Part shown: piece after piece, positions 15,121-23,968 of the stretch | Layout: the number at the start of each line of letters is the position of its first letter | How positions within the stretch are numbered: the stretch's first letter is position 1 | NCBI RefSeq assembly: GCF_039994875.1 | Contig: NZ_CP121196.1 | Span: forward strand, 310,001 to 374,000 | Source: Telmatobacter sp. DSM 110680 | Lineage (GTDB): Bacteria; Acidobacteriota; Terriglobia; Terriglobales; Acidobacteriaceae | DNA length: 64,000 bases | Direction: 5' to 3' | Notes under the pieces: generated by a model | The model's input: only the letters and a program-made list of their open reading frames with translations | Databases searched by the model: none | Told to the model about the DNA's origin: nothing | Translations under genes and position numbers: made by a program

Positions 15121-16629
15121 TTGGATTTGGAGAAAGCTTTGCCTACGTATCGCAGATCGGTAATTCCCACGCGGCCCGGAGCCGAAGCGCTTCCGCTGGT
15201 GGCCATTGTGGGGCGGCCCAACGTGGGCAAGTCCACCCTATTCAACCGGTTGACGAAGAGCCGGCGCTCGATTGTGGGCGACGAGCCGGGCATCACGCGG
15301 GATCGCATCTACGGCGAATGCGAGTGGATGGGGCGGCGGTTTCGGATCGTGGACACGGGCGGCATCGTTCCGGACGATCCCGAGCTGATTCCCACGGAGA
15401 TCTATAACCAGGCGAAGGTGGCGCTGAAAGAAGCGCAGGCGCTGGTGATGGTGGTGGACGCGCGCACCGAGCTGGCCAGTCCCGACTACGACCTGGTGCG
15501 GCTGCTGGGGCGCAGCAAGAAGCCTGTGTTCCTGGCGGTGAACAAGATCGAGGGCGAGGCTATGGCTTACGCCGCGGAGAATTTCCGCCAGCTCGGCATC
15601 AAGAACGTGTACGCGATCAGCGCGGAGCATGGGCTGGGCATTGGTGATCTGCTAGATGCTATCGCAGAGGCGATTCCTGCCACGGAGGCGGAGATCGCGG
15701 AGGAAGCTGCCGAGGACGCCGAGGTTTCAGAAGGCGGCCCGCTCGAGCCAGGTGCGGAAGATGAAGAACATGACAAGTTAATTCGTACCCACGGTGAATT
15801 TGAACAGCGCGAGACGGCGGTGGCGATTATTGGGCGGCCCAACGTGGGCAAGTCGACACTGTTGAACGCGCTGACGGGAACATCGCGGGCGATTGTGTCG
15901 CCCATTGCAGGCACGACACGTGATGCGGTGGACGAGGCAATTGAGTTTGAAGGCGACACGCTACGTTTTGTAGATACGGCGGGAATCCGGCGCAAGGGCA
16001 AGACGCACCTGATGGCCGAAAAGATGAGCGTGGTGATGGCGCGTCGGCATCTCGAAGCGGCTGACGTTGCGCTGCTGGTGATTGACGCGACAGAAGGCGT
16101 AACGGGCGCGGACGCGACGATCGGCGGCTATGCTCACGAGAGCGGGCGCAGCGTCATCATCATCGTGAACAAGTGGGATGCGGTGACGACGGGCCGCACC
16201 GACGGAAAGCCTCCCGCGGATCGTGCGATTTGGGAAGAACAGTTGCGGCGTGCGCTGAAATATCTGGACTATGCGCCGGTGATTTTTCTTTCGGCTCTTG
16301 AAGGATCGGGAATGCCGCGCGTTCTAAAGGAAGTGAAGGCCGTTGCGGCGGAACGGCGGAAGCGAGTCACCACGGGACAGATGAATCGGTTCCTCGAGAA
16401 GATCGATTTCCAGCGGGCACCGGTGCCGATGGCCAAGCGCATTCGGATCTACTACATGACGCAGGCTGCGGTGGCGCCGCCAACGTTTGTGCTGTTCACC
16501 GACCGCGACATCAAGTTGCACTTTGCCTTCGAGCGCTTTCTTGAGAATCAGATCCGCGAATCTTTCGGGTTCAAAGGCACGCCAATCTGGTTCAAGGTCA
16601 AGGGCCGGAACGCGGGAGACAAGGGCTAG
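15121..16629 (+). CDS. der: Ribosome-biogenesis GTPase Der (EngA)
   Basis: Der binds the 50S subunit and is essential for its maturation. Two tandem GTPase domains are obvious: G1 GRPNVGKSTLFNRL with DTGG and NKIEGE in the first, and GRPNVGKSTLLNAL, DTAG, NKWDAV in the second, joined by an acidic linker (EIAEEAAEDAEVSEGG and on). They are followed by the KH-like C-terminal domain ending in TPIWFKVKGRN. The 502 residues include about 25 extra at the N-terminus from a TTG start at 15121 that follows GGAAGAG; a later TTG at 15139 is possible. Confidence 0.96.
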   Translation: MDLEKALPTYRRSVIPTRPGAEALPLVAIVGRPNVGKSTLFNRLTKSRRSIVGDEPGITRDRIYGECEWMGRRFRIVDTGGIVPDDPELIPTEIYNQAKVALKEAQALVMVVDARTELASPDYDLVRLLGRSKKPVFLAVNKIEGEAMAYAAENFRQLGIKNVYAISAEHGLGIGDLLDAIAEAIPATEAEIAEEAAEDAEVSEGGPLEPGAEDEEHDKLIRTHGEFEQRETAVAIIGRPNVGKSTLLNALTGTSRAIVSPIAGTTRDAVDEAIEFEGDTLRFVDTAGIRRKGKTHLMAEKMSVVMARRHLEAADVALLVIDATEGVTGADATIGGYAHESGRSVIIIVNKWDAVTTGRTDGKPPADRAIWEEQLRRALKYLDYAPVIFLSALEGSGMPRVLKEVKAVAAERRKRVTTGQMNRFLEKIDFQRAPVPMAKRIRIYYMTQAAVAPPTFVLFTDRDIKLHFAFERFLENQIRESFGFKGTPIWFKVKGRNAGDKG

Positions 16630-16726
16630 GAACCAGGGAATCTGGGACGATTGAGTAACCGACTCGCCGCGAAGCGAAAAACAGGGCAATGCTCTTCCTT
16701 GTGCAACCAATAGGTTGCGAAGCAAA

Positions 16727-17284
16727 CTACGCGTCGACCGGCTGACGAATGGAGGGCTTGGTGTAGCCTTCTTCGGCCAGGTGCTTTCCCATCTGTTCAT
16801 ACATTCCGGGATCGGTCGGCTGCACGGTTGCGAGGCCGTCGACGTAGCGGTTGTACATCGAGAACGCCGCAGCAATCAGAACGGTGTCGTGAATTTCGAG
16901 GTCGGTGGCGCCGAGGGTGCGCGCTGCCTGCACGTCTGACTCGGAAACCAATTTCCCGTCCTGCTGCACCTTTCCGGCGATGATCAGGAGAGCTTTGAGC
17001 TTGGCGCTGATGGGCGCTTCAAGAAAGTTCGACTTTACCTTCTCCACAATTCCGGCATCGCCGTAATGATTTGTCGCGGCTGCTCCGTGGCTCAAGGCGC
17101 AGAACGTGGTGCAGTTGCGGGAAGATACATAGGTCGCGATCAGTTCACGCTCTCCCGGGGCGAGCGAGTTGGGCTGATGGAGCAGAATGTCGGCGAGTTC
17201 GCGCATGGGCTTTGCAGTTTCGGGACGGAATGCAAAACCAGCGCTGATGCCGGGCAGGCCTTCGGGCAAATTGATGTGGGGCAT
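16727..17284 (-). CDS. AhpD-like (carboxymuconolactone decarboxylase family) peroxidase-related protein, copy 1
   Basis: The 185-residue all-helical product carries the AhpD-type redox motif NCTTFCALSHG near residue 57 (Cys-x3-Cys-x3-His), expected to function in thiol-dependent peroxide reduction. Other family blocks are ERELIATYVSSRN just before it and IAGKVQQDGKLV and IHDTVLIAAAFSMYNRYVDG after. The second copy lies immediately upstream (17388-17966) with the same order of blocks, so the pair arose by tandem duplication. A physiological partner (lipoylated reductant) is not visible nearby. Confidence 0.85.
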   Translation of the reverse strand: MPHINLPEGLPGISAGFAFRPETAKPMRELADILLHQPNSLAPGERELIATYVSSRNCTTFCALSHGAAATNHYGDAGIVEKVKSNFLEAPISAKLKALLIIAGKVQQDGKLVSESDVQAARTLGATDLEIHDTVLIAAAFSMYNRYVDGLATVQPTDPGMYEQMGKHLAEEGYTKPSIRQPVDA

Positions 17285-17287
17285 GGA

Positions 17288-17400
17288 ACCTCCAGTGTTC
17301 AGTTGTCAGTGGGCAGTGATCAGTGCAGTGTTTCCTTCACTCGCAGGACGAAGACGGGTTCGCCTTGAAACTGAGAACTGACGACTGTCAGCTGTGAACT
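17288..17400. repeat. Short CAGT/TCAGT repeats between the tandem AhpD-like genes
   Basis: The 103-base gap holds overlapping words GTTCAGTTGTCAGTGGGCAG and TGATCAGTGCAGTG, and at its other end ACTGACGACTGTCAGCTGTG. Similar words (GGACAGTGAAAAGTTGTCAG) occur upstream of the second copy around 17980. Low-complexity repeats of this type may have mediated the duplication. Confidence 0.45.
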
Positions 17401-17966
17401 TCCTCCTCAGCTTTGCCGAGGTATTCCTTGCTGGTGCTGACGTATCCGTTGCGGGCCACCATGCGGCCACGTTCGCGATAGAGCGCTTCGTCGTCGGGTT
17501 GCACGGTGCCGAGTCCGTCGACATAGCGGTTGTACATGCAAAATGCAGCGGCAATCAGAACGGTGTCGTGAATCTCGAGATCAGTGGCGCCGTGGTTGCG
17601 CGCGGCTTCTACGTCGGCGGTGGTTACGAGCTTTCCGTCTTTCTGTACTTTTCCAGCAATCACCAGGAGTGCCTTGAGTTTGAGACTGATGTCGGCTTGA
17701 GTGAAGTCGGTCTTCACTTGCTTCACCAGCGCTTCGTCTCCGCCGAAATGCGCGGCGGCGATGGCTCCGTGAATGCTGGCGCAGAAGTGGGTGCAGTTAC
17801 GGCTGGAAACATAGGTGGCGATGAGCTCGCGCTCACCCTTGGTGAGAGTGCTGGGGCCGGTGAGGAGGATCTCGACGAGATCGTTGAGAGGGCGTGCGGT
17901 GTCAGGGCGAAACGCCATGGCGCCGCGAATGCCGATGTGTTCTGGGGGGAGGGGAATATGAGGCAT
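17388..17966 (-). CDS. AhpD-like (carboxymuconolactone decarboxylase family) peroxidase-related protein, copy 2
   Basis: A 192-residue paralogue of the downstream gene: MPHIPLPPEHIGIRGAMAFR at the start, redox motif NCTHFCASIHG near residue 58, then IAGKVQKDGKLV and IHDTVLIAAAFCMYNRYVDG. Compared with copy 1 it has an additional cysteine in the last block (AAFCMYN for AAFSMYN) and a different tail ending TSKEYLGKAEEEVHS. Both cysteines and the histidine of the redox motif are kept in each copy, so both are probably active. The order is copy 2, then copy 1, in the direction of transcription. Confidence 0.85.
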   Translation of the reverse strand: MPHIPLPPEHIGIRGAMAFRPDTARPLNDLVEILLTGPSTLTKGERELIATYVSSRNCTHFCASIHGAIAAAHFGGDEALVKQVKTDFTQADISLKLKALLVIAGKVQKDGKLVTTADVEAARNHGATDLEIHDTVLIAAAFCMYNRYVDGLGTVQPDDEALYRERGRMVARNGYVSTSKEYLGKAEEEVHS

Positions 17967-18011
17967 TGGGTTCTCCAGTGGACAGTGAAAAGTTGTCAGT
18001 GATCCGCAGAT

Positions 18012-19367
18012 TTACGGCGAGATGGAATCGGTGGCGACTGCGGATGGGATTTCGGTATTCCGGGTGAGCAGCCATCGGACGGGTAGTCCGCACAGGACGA
18101 CAGCTGCGCCGAGAAGTGCGGAGCCGGGGCTATGCATCAACAACATGATGGCGAGAATTCCGCTGCCGGCAATAAAGACGATGGGAGCCAGTGGGTACCA
18201 CCACCTGCGCACGGGCTTAATGGTGCGAAATAGCGTTCCTGCCGTGAGCGCGAGAAATACAACAGCGGAAAAAATGATAAAGGCGAGGATGCGATCAAAG
18301 GCGCCGAGCATGAGAACCAGCAACGACATTCCCGTCTGCAGCAAGACCGCATTGGCGGGCGATCCAAAGCGCGGATGCAGCCGGGCAAATGCGGCCAGAG
18401 CGCCTGTGGATGAGGTGCCGGCCTCTCCCCGCGCGAGCGCATAGGTCACACGCGGCACAGCCATGCTGAGCACCATGAGGCCTCCAAGGACGCAGAGCAC
18501 AACGCACATCGACAGGATGCCCGCTCCCGAAGAACCAAAAAGAGCTTGTCCGAACAGTGCGACGAATGCCGTGTTGGACTGGATCTGCTGCATGGGAACG
18601 ACCGCAACGAATGCGAAGCTGAGCAGAAGGTAAATCGCCGTTACAATCAGCACGCCCCCAGAAAAGGCAACTGCGAGGTTGCGCGACGGATTTCGAACTT
18701 CTCCAGCGATTTTTCCAGCCTCCCACCAGCCTCCGAAGCAGAAGAAGGCGCTGATAGTTGCTCCGGCGATGCCATCGATCAGGGGATCGGAGCCGGGGCG
18801 GCGCGCCATGAGAGGCGCAACATTGGCCATGGTGGCGTGGCCGGAGACGAAGGCCCATCCGACTAGGGCAGCGAGTACTGGAACCTTGAGCCAGTTGAGG
18901 GCGGTCATTAGGCCGCTGCTCAATCGAGTGCCGAAGTAGTTGATCGCACCGAGAGTGAGCAGGATGAGTGGGGGGAGGGCTTTTGCGACCGAAATGGGTA
19001 ATGGGACGAGGGCCAGTATATAGGGCACTGTGCCAACTGAAAGCGCAGCGGCGACACCGGGATACATGACGACAGCTGCCATCCAACCATAAAGGAAGGC
19101 GACGTGGCGGCCAAAGCCTCGACGGAGATAGACGTATTCGCCGCCATCCTGGGGATTCCGGACGGCAAGCTCGGTGAAGCAGAGTGCTCCAGCTAGCGTA
19201 ATGACGGCCATGCCGCACCACACGGCAGCGAGCAGTGCAGGTGAGCCAAGCGAGCGCGCCATTGCTGCCGGAGTGAGGAAAATGCCAAGGGAGATAGCTT
19301 CGCCGGTGACGACCGCCGTGGCCGCCCACACGCCCATCTGTCGCTTGGTTTGGGGATCGGCCTCCAT
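18012..19367 (-). CDS. APC-family amino acid permease
   Basis: About 12 membrane spans over ~451 residues, with the family's first span VVTGEAISLGIFLTPAAMA (unwound Gly-rich helix) and the conserved FTELAVRNPQDGGEYVYLRR segment between spans two and three. A second marker is FCFGGWWEAGKIAGEVRNPS near the middle (span 6 region). These place it in the amino acid-polyamine-organocation superfamily; substrate is not deducible. ATG at 19367 is chosen because the extra 13 residues of the longer frame carry no family similarity. Confidence 0.85.
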   Translation of the reverse strand: MEADPQTKRQMGVWAATAVVTGEAISLGIFLTPAAMARSLGSPALLAAVWCGMAVITLAGALCFTELAVRNPQDGGEYVYLRRGFGRHVAFLYGWMAAVVMYPGVAAALSVGTVPYILALVPLPISVAKALPPLILLTLGAINYFGTRLSSGLMTALNWLKVPVLAALVGWAFVSGHATMANVAPLMARRPGSDPLIDGIAGATISAFFCFGGWWEAGKIAGEVRNPSRNLAVAFSGGVLIVTAIYLLLSFAFVAVVPMQQIQSNTAFVALFGQALFGSSGAGILSMCVVLCVLGGLMVLSMAVPRVTYALARGEAGTSSTGALAAFARLHPRFGSPANAVLLQTGMSLLVLMLGAFDRILAFIIFSAVVFLALTAGTLFRTIKPVRRWWYPLAPIVFIAGSGILAIMLLMHSPGSALLGAAVVLCGLPVRWLLTRNTEIPSAVATDSISP

Positions 19368-19459
19368 GGTTCGCCTATCGTACGAAGCGACCATACAAAA
19401 GCGCATCAGTCTTTGGATGGAGACTTCGCGCTCATGAATCAGGGTGTGAGTGCGGTCAA

Positions 19460-21457
19460 CTATTTTGGCGCAGGGGCAGGCAGATCGGGTTCTGGCTTTT
19501 GGTCCAAGTGCATGACATGAACGCTTGCTTGTGTTTCCGGGACGGTGCCGTCGTTGAGCTGAACTTCAATCGGCTTGCCTTGAACGAGAATGCGGGGAGT
19601 GACGGTGCCATGGGCGGGGACGAAGACGCGCTCGGTCGTGTTGTTGGTGGCAGAACGAACGGTGACGGGAACCTGGGCAGCAGCATAGCCGGCGTTGGAG
19701 ATGGTGACGGAGGTGAGCCAGTTGCCGGATTGCACGGCGTTGGGGAAAACCCTGTCGATGGTAAGGTCGGGCAGGCCGTGATCGGCATCGATCCAGTCGG
19801 CGAAGAGCCAATTCAAATTGCGCGGGCCCTGAGCCTTGAGCAGTGCCTGGAATGAAGATGGCATTTCGGCATTCGCAGGTTTGCCCGATTCTGCGGCGTT
19901 GGAGGCACGGAGAGCCGCCGCCAGCGCGTCGTCGCCGACGAGGTCGCGCAACATCCACAGGATGTAGGCGGCCTTGGTGCGGTAATAGACGGGCGAGATG
20001 GCTGCGGCGAGAGGTTGACCGGCGCCTTCACCGGGGCTTGGGGGTTCAGCAAGTGCGAGCGCCTGGCGGCCAGCTTCGAGTGTGGCAAGTGCGCGGTCGC
20101 GATGGTGCTGGTGATCGTCCCAGAGAGTGCCCATGAAGTTGGCTGTTCCTTCATTGAGCCAGTAGGGTTCGGGCGCCATCCATGCGTGCGTCAAGGCGTG
20201 AGACAAAATTGCCGCAAGCTGGTCAGAAGGCGCGTCGCGTACAGGGATGGCCAGCAGCGGTCCGGATTCCCAAGGCAGGTCGTCAGGATCGGGAAGATCA
20301 AGCACGGTGAGTTGGGTGCGCGGGTCGGGACCCAGCCAGCGCTCAATCATGGGAGCGACGTTGGTTGCGACCGCGAGCCATTCTTTGACAGCGGATTCGT
20401 CTTCCGGAGCTGTGTAGGCGGTGAGGTGGGGCCCGGGGTGGGCGGTGCGCGTTGCCACAAACAAGCTTGGGGACTCAAATGCAAGGGTCGACGGACCAGT
20501 GTCGGCGGTTGCGATACCCGGTACGTCTTCACCCAGGCTTTGCGGGTCAGAAATTTTTAACGAGACTGCGTGGCCGTTGATGACTGCAATGGTGGGGGGA
20601 TGTCCGTGGGGAAACTCTACGGTCAAGCGAAGTCGGAAGGCGGTTCCAGCGGCGTGAAGCTTTTGGTTGCCGATCTCGTCGAAGAGGCGGGCTCCATCGC
20701 CGATGATCACGGGCGTGCTGGAGACGGGATACCAGACAACGTTGCCAAAGCCGCGAAGGCCCGTGAACTCGGGGCTGATCTCGTCCCAGTCAGAGTGGGC
20801 GGCTGACTCTTCAGGCGTTCCGACGGAGAGGAGGCGGCGCGCAGTTGCGGCGATAGTGCCTGAATAAGTGACGTCGAGCTGGATGGTTGCGCCGGGCGCG
20901 AGAGGCTGCGCGAGAGAAACGACTGCTTCATGAAGCTGGCCGGTGTGGTCGGAGTCGGAGTTGATAGTGGCGACGGGGGCGGACAGGTCGCGGCTCGCAA
21001 TGCGAATGCGTTCCCAGTTCAGGGAGGATGAGATCTGCAGCGGAATATGCGTCAGCGGCGACGTGCCAGCGTTGCGGACAGTTACGAGAGCGCGTGCGGC
21101 TAGTTGCTGAGCCGGCGTATTGAGGCGGACATCGAGATCGAGGCTGGTGATGGCGATGGCCTTGCGATCGGCATCCGCGACAGTTGAAGTTTCTGCAGGC
21201 TGAGCGGCGGGCTTGGCGGCGGGTCCGGTGGTGTTGACGGTGTTTCCGTTGGCATCGAGGGATCGTTCGAAGAGAACTTTCCCAGCAGGCTTTGGGGCTG
21301 GCGGGTTCTGAGCAGGTTGATCCGGAGTTGATTGCTGCTGATCGGGGTTGGGGCTAGAGGGACTGGGGACGGACGGCGTTTGTGCTTTGACGGGAATGGA
21401 GGCCAGGATCGCAGCAGAAAATGCAAATGCCAGCGTCCGGGCGAGGGACAACTTCAT
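19460..21457 (-). CDS. Secreted M1/peptidase-MA-like protein with altered active site
   Basis: A signal peptide (MKLSLARTLAFAFSAAILAS) precedes a Pro/Gln-rich linker, then an N-terminal beta domain of aminopeptidase type (LDVRLNTPAQQLAARALVTV) and a middle catalytic-like domain. At residues 420-424 the metal motif reads HALTH instead of HExxH: the zinc histidines remain but the catalytic glutamate is Ala421 (codon GCC). The downstream ligand glutamate is present in WLNEGTANF (Glu436). The remainder includes a helical region and a C-terminal Ig-like domain (TSVTISNAGYAAAQVPVTVR). It overlaps rlmB by four bases. Probably exported and catalytically inactive or altered. Confidence 0.8.
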   Translation of the reverse strand: MKLSLARTLAFAFSAAILASIPVKAQTPSVPSPSSPNPDQQQSTPDQPAQNPPAPKPAGKVLFERSLDANGNTVNTTGPAAKPAAQPAETSTVADADRKAIAITSLDLDVRLNTPAQQLAARALVTVRNAGTSPLTHIPLQISSSLNWERIRIASRDLSAPVATINSDSDHTGQLHEAVVSLAQPLAPGATIQLDVTYSGTIAATARRLLSVGTPEESAAHSDWDEISPEFTGLRGFGNVVWYPVSSTPVIIGDGARLFDEIGNQKLHAAGTAFRLRLTVEFPHGHPPTIAVINGHAVSLKISDPQSLGEDVPGIATADTGPSTLAFESPSLFVATRTAHPGPHLTAYTAPEDESAVKEWLAVATNVAPMIERWLGPDPRTQLTVLDLPDPDDLPWESGPLLAIPVRDAPSDQLAAILSHALTHAWMAPEPYWLNEGTANFMGTLWDDHQHHRDRALATLEAGRQALALAEPPSPGEGAGQPLAAAISPVYYRTKAAYILWMLRDLVGDDALAAALRASNAAESGKPANAEMPSSFQALLKAQGPRNLNWLFADWIDADHGLPDLTIDRVFPNAVQSGNWLTSVTISNAGYAAAQVPVTVRSATNNTTERVFVPAHGTVTPRILVQGKPIEVQLNDGTVPETQASVHVMHLDQKPEPDLPAPAPK

Positions 21458-22260
21458 GAACCTAAGCCTTTCTGTTTCTTCTTGGACTCGGGAGCAGCGC
21501 CATGGCGAGCATTGGAGGGCTGGCGCGCTGCAGCGCGGCGCTGACGGGCGGCTTCGTAGAGAACTACCGCTCCGGCCGTCGAGACGTTGAGGGAGCTGAC
21601 GCCACCGGCCATGGGGATGCGCAGCAGGTGGTCGCAGGTGCGGCGGACGAGATCGTGGAGGCCGGCGCCTTCCCTGCCGAGGACGAGAACGCAGTCGCCG
21701 CTGAAGTCGAATTGGTCGTAGTCGGATGTGCCGCGTTCGTCGAGGCCGATGACCCAGATGTTCTGTCCTTTCAACTCTTGCAAAGCCCGGACGAGGTTCA
21801 CGACCCGCGCGATGCGGAGGTGTTCGGAGGCTCCGGCGCTGGCTTTTACGGCGACAGGGCTGAGGGGTGCGGCACGGCGTTCGGTGAGCACTACGCCGTC
21901 AACGCCGGCGCCATCAGCAACGCGCAGAAGGGCGCCGAGATTCTGTGGATCTTCCACTCCGTCAAGGGCGAGGAGCAGGCGCGGCTGCGAAGGATCGGGA
22001 GCGGTAAAGAGGTCTTCAATCGCCAGCGCTTCCTGCGGACGGACAAGAGCGACTACGCCTTGATGTGCGGCTGTGCCAGCGAGATGGGTAAGGTGTTCGC
22101 GAGGTTCCTGGCGTACGCGGACGCCGGCTTGCTTGCAGTCTGCGACTAGGCGCGCGAGGCGGTCGTCGTGGCGCTCGGCGGCTACCATGACGTGATCGAA
22201 GCGCCGTCGGCCTGCCTTGAGAGCTTCTGCCACCGGGTGCACGCCGTAGAGAACATCCAT
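21454..22260 (-). CDS. rlmB: 23S rRNA (guanosine-2'-O-)-methyltransferase RlmB / TrmH family
   Basis: A SPOUT methyltransferase that 2'-O-methylates G2251 of 23S rRNA in the family prototype. The N-terminal substrate-binding domain begins YGVHPVAEALKAGRRRFDHV; the SPOUT motifs are LDGVEDPQNLGALLRVADGA (motif 1), LVLGREGAGLHDLVRRTCD (motif 2) and IPMAGGVSSLNVSTAGAVVL (motif 3), forming the knotted SAM site. A basic, Gln/Lys-rich tail (SKKKQKGLGS) extends beyond the family end. 268 residues is usual for RlmB. It is the first gene of a coupled pair with the M1-like gene (4-base ATGA overlap). Confidence 0.92.
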   Translation of the reverse strand: MDVLYGVHPVAEALKAGRRRFDHVMVAAERHDDRLARLVADCKQAGVRVRQEPREHLTHLAGTAAHQGVVALVRPQEALAIEDLFTAPDPSQPRLLLALDGVEDPQNLGALLRVADGAGVDGVVLTERRAAPLSPVAVKASAGASEHLRIARVVNLVRALQELKGQNIWVIGLDERGTSDYDQFDFSGDCVLVLGREGAGLHDLVRRTCDHLLRIPMAGGVSSLNVSTAGAVVLYEAARQRRAAARQPSNARHGAAPESKKKQKGLGS

Positions 22261-22281
22261 GTAATTAGTGTAGATGGCGGG

Positions 22282-22962
22282 TTAGGAAACCGGACGGCGG
22301 CGGGCTACGGCCACGCAGCTTTCGATGGCTTTGGCAGCGCGGCGTTCGCGACCGTCTACCGTCTGCGCATAGAAGATGCCCAGCAGATGATTTCTGCGCT
22401 GGAGCGGCGTCATCAAATCCCAGCCGCGGCGAGCCTGGGGCTGGCGCTGGAATTGAACGCGCAGAATCGGTGGCGGTTCCTGTTCGCCTTCCATGGCGAG
22501 CATCAGGCTTTCGGCCATGGCCTCAGCGCGCTTCTGTCGAGTCTCTTTGGATTTGGCGTCGGCAATGAAGTTGGTGAACCCCTTGCGCATGGAAGGGCTC
22601 ATGGCTTCGAAGAACTTCTTCAGAGCGCGATCGGATTTAAGGATTTTGGCGAATTCCGGCGGGATGTCGACGACGAGTTCGCCTAAATCGGGCGAGAGCT
22701 TGATGAGGGCTCGGTCGCCTGCGCGGACTCCCGCGCCGGCTTGCATCTTCTGGTTCACGATGAGCAGGTGGCCCTGGCCCTTCGAGGCCGGAATGAGTGC
22801 TGTTTTGAAAGCGAAGCCATTGATTTCGCCGAACACTCGGCGGCTTTTCCAGGTGGGCCACGCTTTCTTGAGGTCGATGGGAACGCGGACGACGACCCAG
22901 CGTAGCGAAGTGCCGATGGCTTCAAGGGGAGCTTTGAATGATCTTGTGAGTTCTGAGGTCAC
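22282..22962 (-). CDS. DUF1905 / YdeI-OmpD-associated family protein
   Basis: A DUF1905 domain occupies the first ~100 residues (RRVFGEINGFAFKTALIPAS, GHLLIVNQKMQAGAGVRAGD), followed by a YdeI/OmdA module (PPEFAKILKSDRALKKFFEA, FTNFIADAKSKETRQKRAEA). These two-module proteins are linked in some species to antimicrobial peptide or bacteriocin tolerance, with unknown biochemistry. The C-terminal ~60 residues (RRGWDLMTPLQRRNHLLGIF) are less typical. It lies 21 bases downstream of... rlmB's start in the opposite sense of reading, so it is upstream of rlmB in transcription and may head that operon. Confidence 0.8.
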   Translation of the reverse strand: MTSELTRSFKAPLEAIGTSLRWVVVRVPIDLKKAWPTWKSRRVFGEINGFAFKTALIPASKGQGHLLIVNQKMQAGAGVRAGDRALIKLSPDLGELVVDIPPEFAKILKSDRALKKFFEAMSPSMRKGFTNFIADAKSKETRQKRAEAMAESLMLAMEGEQEPPPILRVQFQRQPQARRGWDLMTPLQRRNHLLGIFYAQTVDGRERRAAKAIESCVAVARRRPVS

Positions 22963-22965
22963 AGG

Positions 22966-23814
22966 TCAGCGTCCGGTGTTCAGAGTTGAACACGAACTAG
23001 TCTCACAGATTTGGCCGATGTTGTGAGACCGAGATGCGAGGAAAGCGATGTAGAGGCCGGAGGCCACGATGAGCGCACCGCCGAGGAACATCCACACGGT
23101 GGGGAGTTCGTGAAACAGGAGGTAGGAGACGACGGCGCCCGTGACCAACTGGGTGTAGTGGTATTGCGAAACGTTCGATGCGGTGGTGTGGCGAAGGGCG
23201 ACGAAGAAGCAGATGCTTCCCGTGGCGCCAAACGCGCCCATGCTGACCAAAGCGAGGAGTAGATGAAGAGTGAGGGGCTCGGCGTGCCAGAGCATGGAGC
23301 CGAATCCAGCCACGGCCATGACAACGCCGGAGAAAATGGTGAGGCTTTCAGGGGATTCGGTCTGGGTGAGGATGCGGGACCAGACCATGTTCACGGAAAA
23401 GCAGGCGACGCAGGTCATACATGCCGCGTAGCCGATCCAATCTCCCTGGCGCGAGGAGGTGAAGGGATTGACGGCGATGACGACGCCTGCAAATCCGATG
23501 GCGATGGCGAGGGATTTACGGAGGCCGGGTTTTTCTCGAATGAAGATGGCCGCAAGGATGGTGATGACGCCCGGGGACATGAAGACGAGGATGTAGAACA
23601 GCGTGAGCGGCACATGACGCAGTGCGACAACGACGCAGAGATTGTTGATTAGATCGAGGCTGGAGCGGACGAGCTGGCGGCGCGGGCGTTGCGGCCAGAG
23701 GGCCGACGTGTCGCGGCGGGCAAGCGTGTAGGCGACGAGAAAGCCGGTGATGAAGAGGCCGAGGAATCCGATGACCTGGTAGGCCGGGAGGGCGGAGCGG
23801 CCCACCATTTTCAT
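22966..23814 (-). CDS. DMT-superfamily (EamA) exporter, true N-terminus probably upstream
   Basis: Two EamA repeats: nine spans are visible from FLGLFITGFLVAYTLARR onward, including LFYILVFMSPGVITILAAIF and IAIGFAGVVIAVNPF in the first repeat, and the mirror segments FGATGSICFFVALRHTTAS and LGGALIVASGLYIAFLA in the second. With the ATG at 23814 the protein has 282 residues and lacks the first span. Upstream in the same frame the sequence reads AAILSAIGGFTCWVFADSIM, exactly what a first EamA helix looks like. The only initiation-like codon before the in-frame stop is CTG at 23937 (323 residues). Substrate unknown. Confidence 0.85.
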   Translation of the reverse strand: MKMVGRSALPAYQVIGFLGLFITGFLVAYTLARRDTSALWPQRPRRQLVRSSLDLINNLCVVVALRHVPLTLFYILVFMSPGVITILAAIFIREKPGLRKSLAIAIGFAGVVIAVNPFTSSRQGDWIGYAACMTCVACFSVNMVWSRILTQTESPESLTIFSGVVMAVAGFGSMLWHAEPLTLHLLLALVSMGAFGATGSICFFVALRHTTASNVSQYHYTQLVTGAVVSYLLFHELPTVWMFLGGALIVASGLYIAFLASRSHNIGQICETSSCSTLNTGR

Positions 23815-23968
23815 GATGCTGTCGGCGAATACCCAGCAGGTGAATCCGCCGATGGCGGAGAGGATCGCGGCGAGATCGGAGGGATGAGGCTGATGCGCTT
23901 TGCCGCGAAGAAGTTCGGGTTGGGGATTGGTGGTCAGACTGCGTTCAGGGTAACAGCGGGGAGGCGGG

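Noticed and set aside
16702..16720. GCAACC/GGTTGC inverted repeat after der
   Set aside because: Stem of only six pairs with no T-run on either strand; not a convincing terminator.
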